DNA from: Candidatus Melainabacteria bacterium
Lineage (GTDB): Bacteria; Cyanobacteriota; Vampirovibrionia; Obscuribacterales; Obscuribacteraceae
DNA: 64,000 nucleotides
Reading direction: 5' to 3'
NCBI GenBank assembly: GCA_003963305.1
Contig: RXJR01000011.1
Location: 163,906 to 227,905 of the forward strand
Position 1 is the first letter of the stretch. Every line of letters begins with the position of its first letter. A model generated the notes under the pieces. The model was not told the DNA's origin. It ran no database searches and saw only the letters and a list, made by a program, of their open reading frames with translations. The position numbers were made by a program, and so were the translations under genes. Positions 35,204 to 43,921 of this stretch are shown piece by piece.

Positions 35204-36058
35204 TTACTTTCTGGACTTTCTGACAGCTTTGATCGGCTGGCAAACCAGACAGAAGTGCGACGAACGACCGGCAATTTTCACTCTTTCAATCTCACTCTTA
35301 CAGACCCGGCAAGGCAGCCCCTCGCGCCCGTAAACACCGGCTTTGTTTTGATAATTTCCGTTCACGCCTTCGCTGTCTCGATAATCTGAGAGCGTAGAAC
35401 CGCGATGCTTAATGGCTCGCTTAAGCACTTTTTGAATTTCATTGGCGAGTTTGTCCAGCTCAGCGCGCTTCACTGTTCCTGCAGGTCTGAGCGGGTTGAT
35501 ACCAGCCTGATAGAGCGACTCGTCTGCATAAATGTTGCCGATACCGGCAATTAAACGCTGATCTAACAAGGCAGTCTTGACCGGTTGTTTCTTACCGTCA
35601 AAGAGACTGGCTAGAATCTCCCCCGACATCTGATCAAGCGGCTCTACGCCCAACTCACCGAGTGTAGGAATAACATCAACGAACGTTTTTCCAGGCGGAA
35701 CATACCAGAGCCTTCCAAACACTCGCATATCTTCAAAACGAAGTTCTCTGCCGTCTTTCAAACCCATGCGTACGCGCAAGAAACGACTCGGCTGCTGCAA
35801 ATCTTTGACCACCATGAGCCGACCGGACATGCGCAGATGACAGGCCAGACCGGCGCCTCGGTCAAGGTTGATGAGAATATATTTGCCGCGCCTGGTCACA
35901 CTTTCGAAGCGGTGCCCGGCAAGCTGATCGATAAATTCTTCAACTTCAGGATAGCCAATCGAGTCGTCGCGAAGCACGTCCACTTCTGACACAAAGGAGC
36001 CGGGCAATTGCAGTTGCAACCCGCGACAAACAGTCTCGACCTCAGGCAACTCAGGCAA
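35204..36058 (-). CDS. mutM: formamidopyrimidine-DNA glycosylase
   Basis: A 284-residue base-excision repair enzyme that removes 8-oxoguanine and ring-opened purines and cuts the strand by beta,delta-elimination. The start MPELPEVE gives the catalytic Pro2 and Glu3. The conserved Lys of the RGKYI segment is near residue 60. The H2TH region is LLDQRLIAGIGNIYADESL. The C-terminal zinc finger is complete: C-x2-C in CRVCK, then the usual 16 residues, and C-x2-C in CLVC. Length matches the family. It lies 12 bp after the Cax antiporter gene on the same strand and is probably co-transcribed with it. Confidence 0.97.
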   Translation of the reverse strand: MPELPEVETVCRGLQLQLPGSFVSEVDVLRDDSIGYPEVEEFIDQLAGHRFESVTRRGKYILINLDRGAGLACHLRMSGRLMVVKDLQQPSRFLRVRMGLKDGRELRFEDMRVFGRLWYVPPGKTFVDVIPTLGELGVEPLDQMSGEILASLFDGKKQPVKTALLDQRLIAGIGNIYADESLYQAGINPLRPAGTVKRAELDKLANEIQKVLKRAIKHRGSTLSDYRDSEGVNGNYQNKAGVYGREGLPCRVCKSEIERVKIAGRSSHFCLVCQPIKAVRKSRK

Positions 36059-36070
36059 ATCGTCACCTCG

Positions 36071-37138
36071 TCAAGCGTAAAAGAATGCCACAGCAAGAAT
36101 GCAGTATACGGCTAAAAGTTGAACGCCTTCCAACCAATTGCACTCACCGTCTGTCGCAACGAAGGACAAAATAATCACCGAGATTACAACCGACAGCACT
36201 TCGAATTCGCTAAAGCGCAAATCCATAGGCTGCCCAATCAATACACTGAGAAAAACGATCACTGGCGCAACGAAAAGAGCTATCTGTGCGCCCGAACCAA
36301 GAGCAATGTTGATGGACAGATCCATCTTATTTTTAAGAGCCATAATCACAGCTGTACTGTGTTCGGCGGCGTTGCCCACAATGGCGACAAGAATAATTCC
36401 AACAAAAAGTCGTGAGATGTGAAGTGAGTGAGCCGCTTCCTCAACAGCGTGCACCAGGTATTCGCTCAAGACTGCCACCAACACTGTAGCAACCAGCAGT
36501 ACCACGATCGATTTATTGACGCTCCAGGGATTTTCGCCCTCATCCATGGCGTCCAGATTGGCGGAAGCAGTGTAAAGACTGGCATGAGTCTTCAAACTGA
36601 AAACAAGACTCAATATGTATGTCGTGAACAAAATCAAAGAGATGGCCATGGCGAGATTTACTTCATCGCCTGGATCGATATGCGCGGCGAAGTGAAAAAC
36701 CGCCGGAACAACAAGACTGATTGCGCCAAGAGCGAGCAACGTCGCAGACGTAGTGGCTGCGGTGCGATTGAAGGTTTGATTGTTGTACTTCAGCCCGCCT
36801 GCCAAGATGCTACCGCCCAGCACGAGCAAAATGTTTCCGATAATCGATCCGGTGATCGATGCCTTCACTACATCAACAAGACCGTGTCGCAAACCGGCAA
36901 AGGCAATAATAAGTTCGCAGGCGTTGCCAAAGGTGGCATTTAAAAGCCCGCCCAGACCGGTGCCAACTCTGTCACTCAAATACTCAGTGGCCTTACCCAT
37001 AAGACCGGCAAGCGGAATAATTCCCAGACAGGCCGTGACAAATATGATGGTCGGCGGCATGCCCATATGAGCCCCGATAATGGGCACGGGAATGAAGATA
37101 ATGAACACGTTCAAGATCGTGTCAGCTGTGAGTTTCAT
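36071..37138 (-). CDS. cax: Ca2+/H+ antiporter, Cax family
   Basis: A 355-residue integral membrane protein with about ten to eleven helices. The two alpha-repeats of the CaCA superfamily are clear: GNACELIIAFAGLRHG (about 71-86) and GNAAEHSTAVIMALKNKMDLS (about 256-276), each with the metal-binding Glu. An acidic loop (about 193-204, LDAMDEGENPWS) separates the halves. It exchanges cytoplasmic Ca2+ for protons. Similarity is to the ChaA/VCX1-type CaxA proteins. It is the first gene of an operon with mutM; the pairing has no evident biochemical logic. It is divergent from the Nudix gene across 264 bp. Confidence 0.95.
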   Translation of the reverse strand: MKLTADTILNVFIIFIPVPIIGAHMGMPPTIIFVTACLGIIPLAGLMGKATEYLSDRVGTGLGGLLNATFGNACELIIAFAGLRHGLVDVVKASITGSIIGNILLVLGGSILAGGLKYNNQTFNRTAATTSATLLALGAISLVVPAVFHFAAHIDPGDEVNLAMAISLILFTTYILSLVFSLKTHASLYTASANLDAMDEGENPWSVNKSIVVLLVATVLVAVLSEYLVHAVEEAAHSLHISRLFVGIILVAIVGNAAEHSTAVIMALKNKMDLSINIALGSGAQIALFVAPVIVFLSVLIGQPMDLRFSEFEVLSVVISVIILSFVATDGECNWLEGVQLLAVYCILAVAFFYA

Positions 37139-37402
37139 TGATTCCTAGTCTAAGCACCGCATGCTTTCGCTACCCTTGAATGGTTCGATTGCTGTCTTTT
37201 CTACTTGCCCATTTAGCTCAGCAACTTACGCGCTGTTTTTGAAAAGCATCGCTTCAAATTCCAGCTAAGTTTAATGCATTGCATATATCCAAATTGTGCT
37301 TCAAAGTTTTTCCGCAAAAACTAATCACCCGCAAGAGGTGTAATTAAAGCGCCGCCAAGTTAGGATCAGTACTCTATAGCCAGAAGCACAGCGGACCCCT
37401 CA

Positions 37403-37828
37403 GTGAAACAGACAGCAGGCACACTTCTTTATCGATTCAAGAAGAAAAATCTTGAAGTCCTGCTCGTTCATCCCTCCGGCAACTACAACAAAAAGTCTCC
37501 CTGGAGCATTCCGAAAGGACTGCCTGATGAGGGTGAAGATCTGGAAGATGCCGCTCGCCGCGAAACTGAAGAAGAAACTGGTGTCACGCCTGGTGACCTG
37601 GAAACACTTGGCTACGTCGAATACACCAAGAGCCGCAAGCGAGTGCATTGTTTTGCCGGACCATCGCCGAAAGACGCAGCTCCCAGTTGCACCTCATGGG
37701 AAGTAGATCGCGCTGAATTCGTGGTCATGGAAGACGCAAAAAAGATCATTCATCCAGACCAGTTTCCGCTTCTCTTGCGTCTAGAGGATCTGCTTAATGA
37801 GGAACGTCCTCGGAAGTCGAAAAAGTAG
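37403..37828 (+). CDS. Nudix hydrolase
   Basis: A 141-residue pyrophosphohydrolase. The Nudix box is present (GLPDEGEDLEDAARRETEE followed by ETGV), matching GX5EX7REUXEEXGU with a small change at the start; the metal-binding RE..EE core is intact. The N-terminus, AGTLLYRFKKKNLEVLLVHPSG, and the pattern WSIPKGLPDEGE place it in the group that acts on diadenosine polyphosphates, or related nucleotides, but the substrate cannot be told. The start is GTG at 37403 without a strong ribosome binding site. The gene stands alone upstream of the glutamate dehydrogenase gene. Confidence 0.92.
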   Translation: MKQTAGTLLYRFKKKNLEVLLVHPSGNYNKKSPWSIPKGLPDEGEDLEDAARRETEEETGVTPGDLETLGYVEYTKSRKRVHCFAGPSPKDAAPSCTSWEVDRAEFVVMEDAKKIIHPDQFPLLLRLEDLLNEERPRKSKK

Positions 37829-37989
37829 CTAAACGACGCGCCTTTCAGCAGTTCTAAACAGCGTTTTTGTTGTAAGAAAAAATTTACCGCGATTGCAGTG
37901 TATCTACCCAAGATATACAGAGGATGACTCGGTTACCATTACACCAACAGTTAAGTTTTGTACTGGCCCTAGAGGCCCAAGGAGGAACG

Positions 37990-39273
37990 ATGATGGCTGT
38001 AAAGTCGGTTGAAAAACCGACCATGGAGTGTGAAACAGAGCACTTCCTGATGGCGCAACGTCAGTTGGACGAGATCGCTTTAGAAATGGGTCTAGACCCA
38101 GAGTTGCATGAAAGACTGCGTTATCCGAAAAGAGCGCTGATTGTTACCGTGCCGGTCCGCATGGACGACGGAACAGTTAAGTCGTTTACGGGTTACAGAG
38201 TTCACCATGACGTCACTCTAGGACCAGCCAAAGGCGGTCTCAGATATCATCCTGAGGTCAATTTGGGCGAAGTTTCCTGCCTGGCCATGTTGATGACATG
38301 GAAGTGTGCGCTGATGGGGCTGCCTTATGGTGGCGCCAAAGGTGGCATCCGCGTCGAGCCATGGAAACTGTCGCAAGGTGAGTTAGAAAGACTGACCCGC
38401 CGGTACACTTCCGAAATCATCAATCTGCTCGGACCAGACAAAGACATTCCAGCACCTGATATGTACACGAACGAGCAGACGATGGCTTGGATCATGGATA
38501 CATACAGCATCAACGTCGGTCACACGGTGCCCAGCGTGGTGACCGGGAAACCAGTTTCAATCGGCGGTTCCTTCGGACGCCATGAGGCAACCGGCCGCGG
38601 AGTCGCTTTCTGCGTGCGTCGCGCCGTTGACCACTTCGGCATCAAAGCCAAAACCCCTTCAGTAGTAGTGCAGGGCTTCGGTAATGTCGGCGCTATAACC
38701 GCCAAACTGCTCCATGCATCAGGTTACAAAGTCATCGCCGTCTCCGATGTGCATGGTGGCATCTATAATCCTGATGGATTGGACATTCCGCGACTGCTCG
38801 CCTATGTCACAGAGATGGGCAAGGTGGAAGGATTCACAGGCAGCAAGACAATCAGCAACACCGATATGCTCGAACTCGAGTGCGATGTGCTGGTGCCTGC
38901 GGCTCTGGGAAATCAAATCACCAAAGCCAATGTCGACCGCCTGCGCTGCAAGATTGTCGTTGAAGGCGCCAACGGTCCAACCAGCCCTGAAGCCGACCTT
39001 GCTCTGCACCAGAAAGGCATTCCCGTTATACCCGACATTCTCGCCAATGCCGGCGGCGTAACCGTCAGCTATTTCGAGTGGGTACAGGGGTTGATGCACT
39101 TGTTCTGGACCGAAGACGAAGTCAACAGCCGCCTCGAACAAATCATGGGCAGAGCTTGTGACCAGGTTCTCGAGCTCAGCACAAAATCAGGCTTACGCCC
39201 GAGAATGGCAGCGCTGAGAATCGGCGTGTCAAAATTGGCAGAAGCGAAAAAACTTCGCGGACTCTATCCGTAG
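37990..39273 (+). CDS. gdhA: glutamate dehydrogenase (Glu/Leu/Phe/Val family)
   Basis: The frame is open from 37924, but GGAGG at 37981-37985 points to ATG at 37990 or 37993, giving about 428 residues, the usual family length. It converts glutamate to 2-oxoglutarate and ammonia, or the reverse, using NAD(P). Visible: substrate segment GPAKGGLRYHP (about 78-88), catalytic Lys in GGAKGG (about 117), PAPDMYTNEQTMAW, and the Rossmann motif QGFGNVGA (about 228-235). Coenzyme preference is not decided. A strong intrinsic terminator follows. It links nitrogen assimilation with carbon metabolism and is a core metabolic gene of the window. Confidence 0.96.
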   Translation: MMAVKSVEKPTMECETEHFLMAQRQLDEIALEMGLDPELHERLRYPKRALIVTVPVRMDDGTVKSFTGYRVHHDVTLGPAKGGLRYHPEVNLGEVSCLAMLMTWKCALMGLPYGGAKGGIRVEPWKLSQGELERLTRRYTSEIINLLGPDKDIPAPDMYTNEQTMAWIMDTYSINVGHTVPSVVTGKPVSIGGSFGRHEATGRGVAFCVRRAVDHFGIKAKTPSVVVQGFGNVGAITAKLLHASGYKVIAVSDVHGGIYNPDGLDIPRLLAYVTEMGKVEGFTGSKTISNTDMLELECDVLVPAALGNQITKANVDRLRCKIVVEGANGPTSPEADLALHQKGIPVIPDILANAGGVTVSYFEWVQGLMHLFWTEDEVNSRLEQIMGRACDQVLELSTKSGLRPRMAALRIGVSKLAEAKKLRGLYP

Positions 39274-39283
39274 AGAACATCAG

Positions 39284-39314
39284 AAAACGGGGGCAAACAA
39301 GCCCCCGTTTTTTT
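39284..39314 (+). terminator. intrinsic terminator of gdhA
   Basis: AAAACGGGGGC (39284-39294) pairs with GCCCCCGTTTT (39301-39311) around a 6-base loop, and the T-run continues to 39314. The A-tract and T-tract suggest it can act in both directions. It is 11 bp after the stop codon. Confidence 0.92.
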
Positions 39315-39417
39315 CTCTATGGAGCTGCCGATAAATGCGGTAGAGAATTGCTCTGGCGTGGAAGAGTGTATTAGCCCAATTTAATGGGCGACTGGCAGAA
39401 TCGGAAGACAGCAAAAC

Positions 39418-41031
39418 ATGTTTAATACCGGCAAATCATCTCAATCTCCAAGAAACGTACGTCTTCCAAAGCAATCGGCGATGCCGAGCTATGGCGACAT
39501 CCAATTTTTGATGCAAGAGGCAAACAAGATCCTTGGTCGTTGGGTGGAACTGCCTTATTCGGCCAGTGACCGCAAACAGGAATACATTCTCTCGGTCAAA
39601 TATGACAATCGAGAAGAAGACCCGAACTGGTCATTGTTCCAGGTCACTAATGCCGGTCAATCAGCAATCTGGAATTACGCCAGCCGCGACTTGAGTCTGA
39701 TTGCCAACTTGATCATGACCAGTTCAGGCGGCGACCAACTGGAAGATGTAATTCCCTCCAGCGCACTTATGGGGAAAGCCGGCGAGTCGCAAATGAGCGG
39801 AACAACCGGCGGCATGGGACAGACCCCTACACAAGTGAGCAGCGGTAGCGGCATCACTTTCGACCCACCCCGACCCGGTGCTAAAGCTACTCTGGAAGGA
39901 GATCTGAAAAATCTCCAGGTACCGAACTTGCTGCAATCAATCAATCTCGCCAAAATGACAGGCCGACTTGATGTACGCAGTCGCACAGAGAATTCAGAGA
40001 TTTACTTTCAAGACGGCATTCCCCTGCATGGTGTGCTCAAAGATTTGAAAGGTGACAACGCCCTGATTGAATTGATCACATGGGCAAACGGAGAGTTTCG
40101 CTTCTGGCCGGATGAGCGAACCAACGAGCGAACCATCAACAAACGACTGGATTCGATGCTGATGGAAGGCGTTGCTCTGCTCGACCAGAACAAATACCTG
40201 GAAACTGCTGGTCTGAAACTGGAATCATGCCTGGTGAAAAAGAACGCCATGATTTCTGAAGAAGAATTTGCAGCGCGCGTCGCCAAAGGCGCTCCCATCG
40301 GTCTTGAGCAACAGCTCGATTTCTATGAATTGATAGACAACCGCAATACACTGTTCGATCTGTTGCGCAATCGGCCGATGAGCAAAGTTGACTGGGTGCC
40401 AATTCTCTTCAATCTTGTCAGCTGCGGACTGGTGCAAATCACTGACCAGGCGCCACAACAAAACCGATTGGCTACATTGAAGGCTCTCGGCGTTGACGAA
40501 GCAGCTGTTCAGGGCGTACTGAAAAACCTGCTGCGACCTGAAACAGGAATCCTCAGCTATCCTGCCTTCATTTACTTGTTGGACCAGGAGTATCTACGAT
40601 ACGAATACTTCAACCTGCCCTTCTCACTTTTGGTCTTCTCTATTGGCCAGCGAAAAGGCGGGCCGGATGGACTTGTAGAAGCGTTACAAATGTTGGCAGT
40701 GCGCCGAGCAATGCAAAGAATTTCTCTCGTTAAGAGACAAGTCGATATGCTCGGACATTACGAAACATTCGACTACGCGATGCTTCTGCCCAACACCAAC
40801 TCCACCGCCGCAAGCGCACTGGCAAATAGAATTGCTGACGTTTTACGCGAAGCACCTCTATCGTCAGATATGGACTCACGCAGTCTGGCACTGGCATTCG
40901 GGGTAGCTACAGTTCCTGAAGACTGTCAGGAATTAGATAAAGTTCTAATTGCCGCCCGTAAAGCACGAGACAAAGCAAAATTCTCCCAGCAGCGAGTTGT
41001 GCTTGCCCGCGAAATCATGGCGCAGTCTTGA
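39418..41031 (+). CDS. PATAN (DUF4388) protein with a degenerate GGDEF-like domain
   Basis: A 537-residue soluble protein. The head (about 20-110) is unlike known domains. A DUF4388/PATAN domain follows (about 160-285: ATLEGDLKNLQVPNLLQSIN, KMTGRLDVRS, IYFQDGIPLHGV, GEFRFWPDE), which in cyanobacteria is a partner-binding module of receiver-type signalling proteins such as PatA. The C-terminal third (about 370-537) has the fold pattern of a diguanylate cyclase (TGILSYPAFIYLLDQE, LLVFSIG, ALAFGVATVPED), but the GGDEF position reads GHYETFDYAMLLP, so no c-di-GMP synthesis is expected. It is probably a scaffold or sensor in motility or surface signalling. Confidence 0.85.
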   Translation: MFNTGKSSQSPRNVRLPKQSAMPSYGDIQFLMQEANKILGRWVELPYSASDRKQEYILSVKYDNREEDPNWSLFQVTNAGQSAIWNYASRDLSLIANLIMTSSGGDQLEDVIPSSALMGKAGESQMSGTTGGMGQTPTQVSSGSGITFDPPRPGAKATLEGDLKNLQVPNLLQSINLAKMTGRLDVRSRTENSEIYFQDGIPLHGVLKDLKGDNALIELITWANGEFRFWPDERTNERTINKRLDSMLMEGVALLDQNKYLETAGLKLESCLVKKNAMISEEEFAARVAKGAPIGLEQQLDFYELIDNRNTLFDLLRNRPMSKVDWVPILFNLVSCGLVQITDQAPQQNRLATLKALGVDEAAVQGVLKNLLRPETGILSYPAFIYLLDQEYLRYEYFNLPFSLLVFSIGQRKGGPDGLVEALQMLAVRRAMQRISLVKRQVDMLGHYETFDYAMLLPNTNSTAASALANRIADVLREAPLSSDMDSRSLALAFGVATVPEDCQELDKVLIAARKARDKAKFSQQRVVLAREIMAQS

Positions 41032-41041
41032 TAAAATCTGC

Positions 41042-41069
41042 TTGACATTAGGGTCAGCACAATTAGAAT
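41042..41069 (+). promoter_or_regulatory. sigma70-type promoter
   Basis: A perfect -35 box TTGACA (41042-41047) and -10 box TAGAAT (41064-41069, 5 of 6) are separated by 16 bp. It points at the gene starting at 41192 and probably drives that gene, the macro-domain gene and polymerase IV. The start of transcription would be near 41076, leaving a leader of about 115 bases. Confidence 0.65.
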
Positions 41070-41191
41070 ATTATTCGCGCATGACTTCAGCATGCCTCCA
41101 GATTTCTAGTGCCCGGGGTAAATGCCCTGAGACAAACTATTGCAATGATGGAAAAACGAATGCAAAATGCATTTGGTAGCCGAACGCATGG

Positions 41192-42034
41192 GTGGCAATG
41201 AGCGTTAATCCGTTTCACAGCGTAATGACATCGAGAGCAGCATTTGATGCGGGTCAGCGTCAATCTGATGTCGTAAGCAATCTTAATCTGAATGACATTT
41301 CTGGTGAGCCGCCGCTTTCACAAAGTCGCGAGCAAAATCTGGCTCTAAAAGTCAAAGCACCACCACTGACGCCTACGACGCTCGACCTGGGTGGAAATAC
41401 TTACGGCTCCGGTTCATCTGAAGTGAACAGCGCCGGAGTTCTCAAAAGTTACGCCGGCATATTCGGTCGCTCACAGAGCGAGCCCGCCGCGTACAGCCAC
41501 GCCGATCAACAAGGACTGCATGATGCAGCGGTGAAGACAGATGGCGGCAAACCGGTCGAAACACTCTCCTTCAACCCACCAGAATTTTCGACTATAAAGG
41601 CTGCTAAAACGGTTGAAGCGGCGCGACCAGACGAGACACAAGCAGCAAAACGCACTCCTTCTCTCTCATTTGGAGAGTTTCAAGCAATTCAAAGAGAAAC
41701 AGGCGACAAGTTTGCCAACGCTTCCTACGACCTTTCGATCAAACACAGTGATGGCGGCAGCGTTTTCAGGCACCGATACACGGCCGATGACTTCACGACC
41801 TGCACTTTGAGCAGCAAAGATGGTTCAATGAGCGCCGTGGTGACAGACAAGTACGCCAGACCGACTCTGCAAGAAGATATCGGAACCGACGGCAAAAGCA
41901 CAGTGACGCGCTTCGCTTATAACGACGAAGGCGGTCGCAAAGCGATGTTCGCATCCCGCAAAGAAGTGACTGATCCTGATGGCACAGTCAAGACCTTCAA
42001 CTACGATCGTTTTGGCAAAGTGCTGCAAGCTTAG
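41192..42034 (+). CDS. unknown protein with YD-like C-terminal segment
   Basis: A 280-residue hydrophilic protein without signal peptide. The start is GTG at 41192, or ATG at 41198. The first 150 residues are Ser/Pro/Ala/Gln-rich and look disordered. The C-terminal 120 residues form short strands with the repeated style found in Rhs/YD proteins (HRYTADDFTTCTLSS, TRFAYNDEGGR, DGTVKTFNYDRFGKVLQ). Similar short YD-like tails are common in the large unknown proteins of this genome (compare 44270-49222). It could be a substrate or anchor, but no function can be assigned. The macro-domain gene follows after 11 bp. Confidence 0.75.
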   Translation: MAMSVNPFHSVMTSRAAFDAGQRQSDVVSNLNLNDISGEPPLSQSREQNLALKVKAPPLTPTTLDLGGNTYGSGSSEVNSAGVLKSYAGIFGRSQSEPAAYSHADQQGLHDAAVKTDGGKPVETLSFNPPEFSTIKAAKTVEAARPDETQAAKRTPSLSFGEFQAIQRETGDKFANASYDLSIKHSDGGSVFRHRYTADDFTTCTLSSKDGSMSAVVTDKYARPTLQEDIGTDGKSTVTRFAYNDEGGRKAMFASRKEVTDPDGTVKTFNYDRFGKVLQA

Positions 42035-42045
42035 TTTGAGCAGCG

Positions 42046-42597
42046 ATGCCAGACCTTACTAAACAATTCCAGCGAACGACAGTGACGCTGATTCGCGGCG
42101 ACATCACGCGGCAGGAAGCCGATGCTATCGTCAACGCGGCCAATTCAGGCTTGCGCGGCGGCGGCGGAGTAGACGGCGCTATTCACCGAGCTGGTGGACC
42201 TGCGATCATGGAAGAATGCGACCAGATTCGACGAATGGAAGGCGGCTGCCAACCAGGTCATGCCGTCATCACTGGTGGTGGCAAACTGAAATGTCAATAT
42301 GTCATCCACACAGTCGGACCCAAGTACCGAGACGGCCGCGTAGACGAGCCGAAGATTTTGCGTAATGCATACCGAAGTTCTCTTGAGCTCGCCAACACTT
42401 ACGAACTCAAGAGTATTGCCATTCCATCTATCGGTACCGGTGCATATGGATATCCGCTAGAGGAAGCCGCCGAAATAGCACTAGACACAGTGCATGAATT
42501 TTGCCAAACTGATACTACGCTTAGTGACATAAGATTTGTGCTTTTCGACCAATTTTCATACGACGCCTTCGCGGAAAAATTTGCTAAGTTGTCCTAG
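42046..42597 (+). CDS. macro domain protein (ADP-ribose binding, deacetylase-like)
   Basis: A 183-residue single macro domain. The binding motifs are complete: GDITRQEADAIVNAANSGLRGGGGVDGAI near residues 17-47 (Asn-Ala-Ala-Asn and the Gly loop) and SIGTGAYGYPLEEAAEIAL near 127-145. VIHTVGPKYRDG lies between. This is the MacroD/YmdB-type layout. Such enzymes hydrolyse O-acetyl-ADP-ribose or remove mono-ADP-ribose from proteins or nucleic acids. It sits between an unknown YD-like gene and DNA polymerase IV on one strand with short gaps (11 and 49 bp), so it may belong to a damage-response unit. Confidence 0.95.
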   Translation: MPDLTKQFQRTTVTLIRGDITRQEADAIVNAANSGLRGGGGVDGAIHRAGGPAIMEECDQIRRMEGGCQPGHAVITGGGKLKCQYVIHTVGPKYRDGRVDEPKILRNAYRSSLELANTYELKSIAIPSIGTGAYGYPLEEAAEIALDTVHEFCQTDTTLSDIRFVLFDQFSYDAFAEKFAKLS

Positions 42598-42646
42598 GTA
42601 GTCCAGCCCGCTGCTGTACTTAAGCAAGCCCAAGTCGGAGTCGTGC

Positions 42647-43744
42647 GTGACATCTCAGCCTCAGATGATTCGCAAAATCATTCATGTCGACATGGATGCA
42701 TTTTTCGCCTCGGTCGAGCAGCGTGATCAGCCCAAATATCGGGGCAAGCCGGTAGTAGTCGGAGGCACGCCAGATCAAAGAGGCGTGGTAGCAGCAGCAA
42801 GCTATGAAGCACGCGAATATGGCATTCACTCAGCCATGCCCGCGCGCACCGCTCTGCAAAAATGTCCGCATCTAATCTTCGTTCGCCCACGCTTCGACGT
42901 CTACAAAGAGATCTCAGACAAAATCAGAGAGATCTTTCATCGCTTTACAGATCTGGTCGAGCCGCTCTCTCTTGATGAAGCCTACCTGGACGTAACTGAA
43001 AACAAAGTCGGAGTTCCATCAGCGACACTGATCGCTAAAGAGATAAAGAAGAACATATTCGAAGAAACGCAATTGACTGCATCTGCAGGAGTGTCAATAA
43101 ACAAATTCCTCGCAAAAACGGCATCAGCAGTCAATAAACCAAACGGTCTCTTTCTGATTCCACCCGATCAGGCAGAATCATTTGTAGAAAAACTAGCAAT
43201 CGAAAAATTTTACGGCATCGGTCATGTCACCGCAGAAAAGATGCACAACGCGGGGGTCTTTACTGGAGCAGACCTGAAGCGTTGGAGCGAGCCGGATTTG
43301 ATCAATCGCTTCGGCAAAGTAGGCAGTTTCTATTTCAATATAGTCAGAGGATGCGACGATCGACCGGTTATTCCAAATAGGATTCGCAAATCATTGGGTG
43401 CAGAGGAGAGCTATGCAGAAGACCTGGTGGAGCGGCAATCGGTAATCGAAGCGCTTCAAGAAATCGCCGAAACATTGAAGCGAAGAATCGACAACAGCGA
43501 AACAAGCGGCCGAACATTGACGTTGAAAGTCAAATATGGCGACTATCAACAGGTAACGCGCAGCCGCACCATGACTGCGTCTATACAGACTGTTGATGAG
43601 ATAATGAAACTGGCGCTCGAACTTTTGGACTCGACTGAAATAGAACAAAGACATGTGAGACTGCTTGGTCTTGCTCTCTCAAATCTCGACTGTGAGCGTG
43701 AGGAGTCAGAGTACGTGCAACTAATGATCGACTTCAAATACTGA
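42647..43744 (+). CDS. dinB: DNA polymerase IV (Y family)
   Basis: A 365-residue translesion polymerase. The first metal-binding motif is HVDMDAFFASVEQR, the second is SLDEAYLDVT (Asp-Glu), with ASAGVSINKFLAK and IEKFYGIG between palm and thumb. The little-finger region follows (SLGAEESYAEDL, GRTLTLKVKYGDYQQVTRS). It ends without an obvious canonical clamp-binding motif at the end, although LLGLALSNL is close to it. It copies damaged DNA with low fidelity. The GTG start has CGGAG 6 bases upstream. The nearest neighbours are the macro-domain gene upstream and the hairpin repeats downstream. Confidence 0.96.
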   Translation: MTSQPQMIRKIIHVDMDAFFASVEQRDQPKYRGKPVVVGGTPDQRGVVAAASYEAREYGIHSAMPARTALQKCPHLIFVRPRFDVYKEISDKIREIFHRFTDLVEPLSLDEAYLDVTENKVGVPSATLIAKEIKKNIFEETQLTASAGVSINKFLAKTASAVNKPNGLFLIPPDQAESFVEKLAIEKFYGIGHVTAEKMHNAGVFTGADLKRWSEPDLINRFGKVGSFYFNIVRGCDDRPVIPNRIRKSLGAEESYAEDLVERQSVIEALQEIAETLKRRIDNSETSGRTLTLKVKYGDYQQVTRSRTMTASIQTVDEIMKLALELLDSTEIEQRHVRLLGLALSNLDCEREESEYVQLMIDFKY

Positions 43745-43750
43745 CAAACC

Positions 43751-43822
43751 ATGGACCGCACGCATCTCGCGTGCCTTGGTGCACTCAATCATGGAACGCA
43801 CGCAGCTCGCGTGCTTCGGTGC
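43751..43822. repeat. two hairpin repeat units, 40 bp period, inverse arrangement
   Basis: Units at 43751-43782 and 43791-43822 each start ATGGA and contain GCACGC-(5-base loop)-GCGTGC. Read on the minus strand they end in G-T/G-TCCAT, which matches the right flank of the other units. They share the same 40 bp period as the copies at 9091-9158. The stem sequence differs from the other units. Confidence 0.75.
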
Positions 43823-43915
43823 CCGCGGGACGCGGGCGCTCCATAAGGAACTTCGGTGCCCGGGACGCGGGCGTTCCATCAGGTCGTCGGTGCCCGCGGG
43901 ACGCGGGCGCTCCAT
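43817..43915. repeat. three hairpin repeat units related to those at 9091
   Basis: Copies at 43817-43844, 43854-43879 (two bases shorter) and 43888-43915. Each has the hairpin GCCCGC-GGGA-CGCGGGC flanked by CGGT on the left and G-C/T-TCCAT on the right, the same frame as the 9091 repeats, but with different, still complementary, stem arms. They fill the gap between convergent polymerase IV and zinc-binding protein genes. A REP-like family or bidirectional terminator is likely. Confidence 0.8.
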
Positions 43916-43921
43916 GTGTTC

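Noticed and set aside
37205..37275. tRNA-like start (GCCCATTTAGCTCAG) upstream of the Nudix gene
   Set aside because: No D-arm partner, no anticodon stem and no proper T-arm could be paired, so it is not a tRNA.
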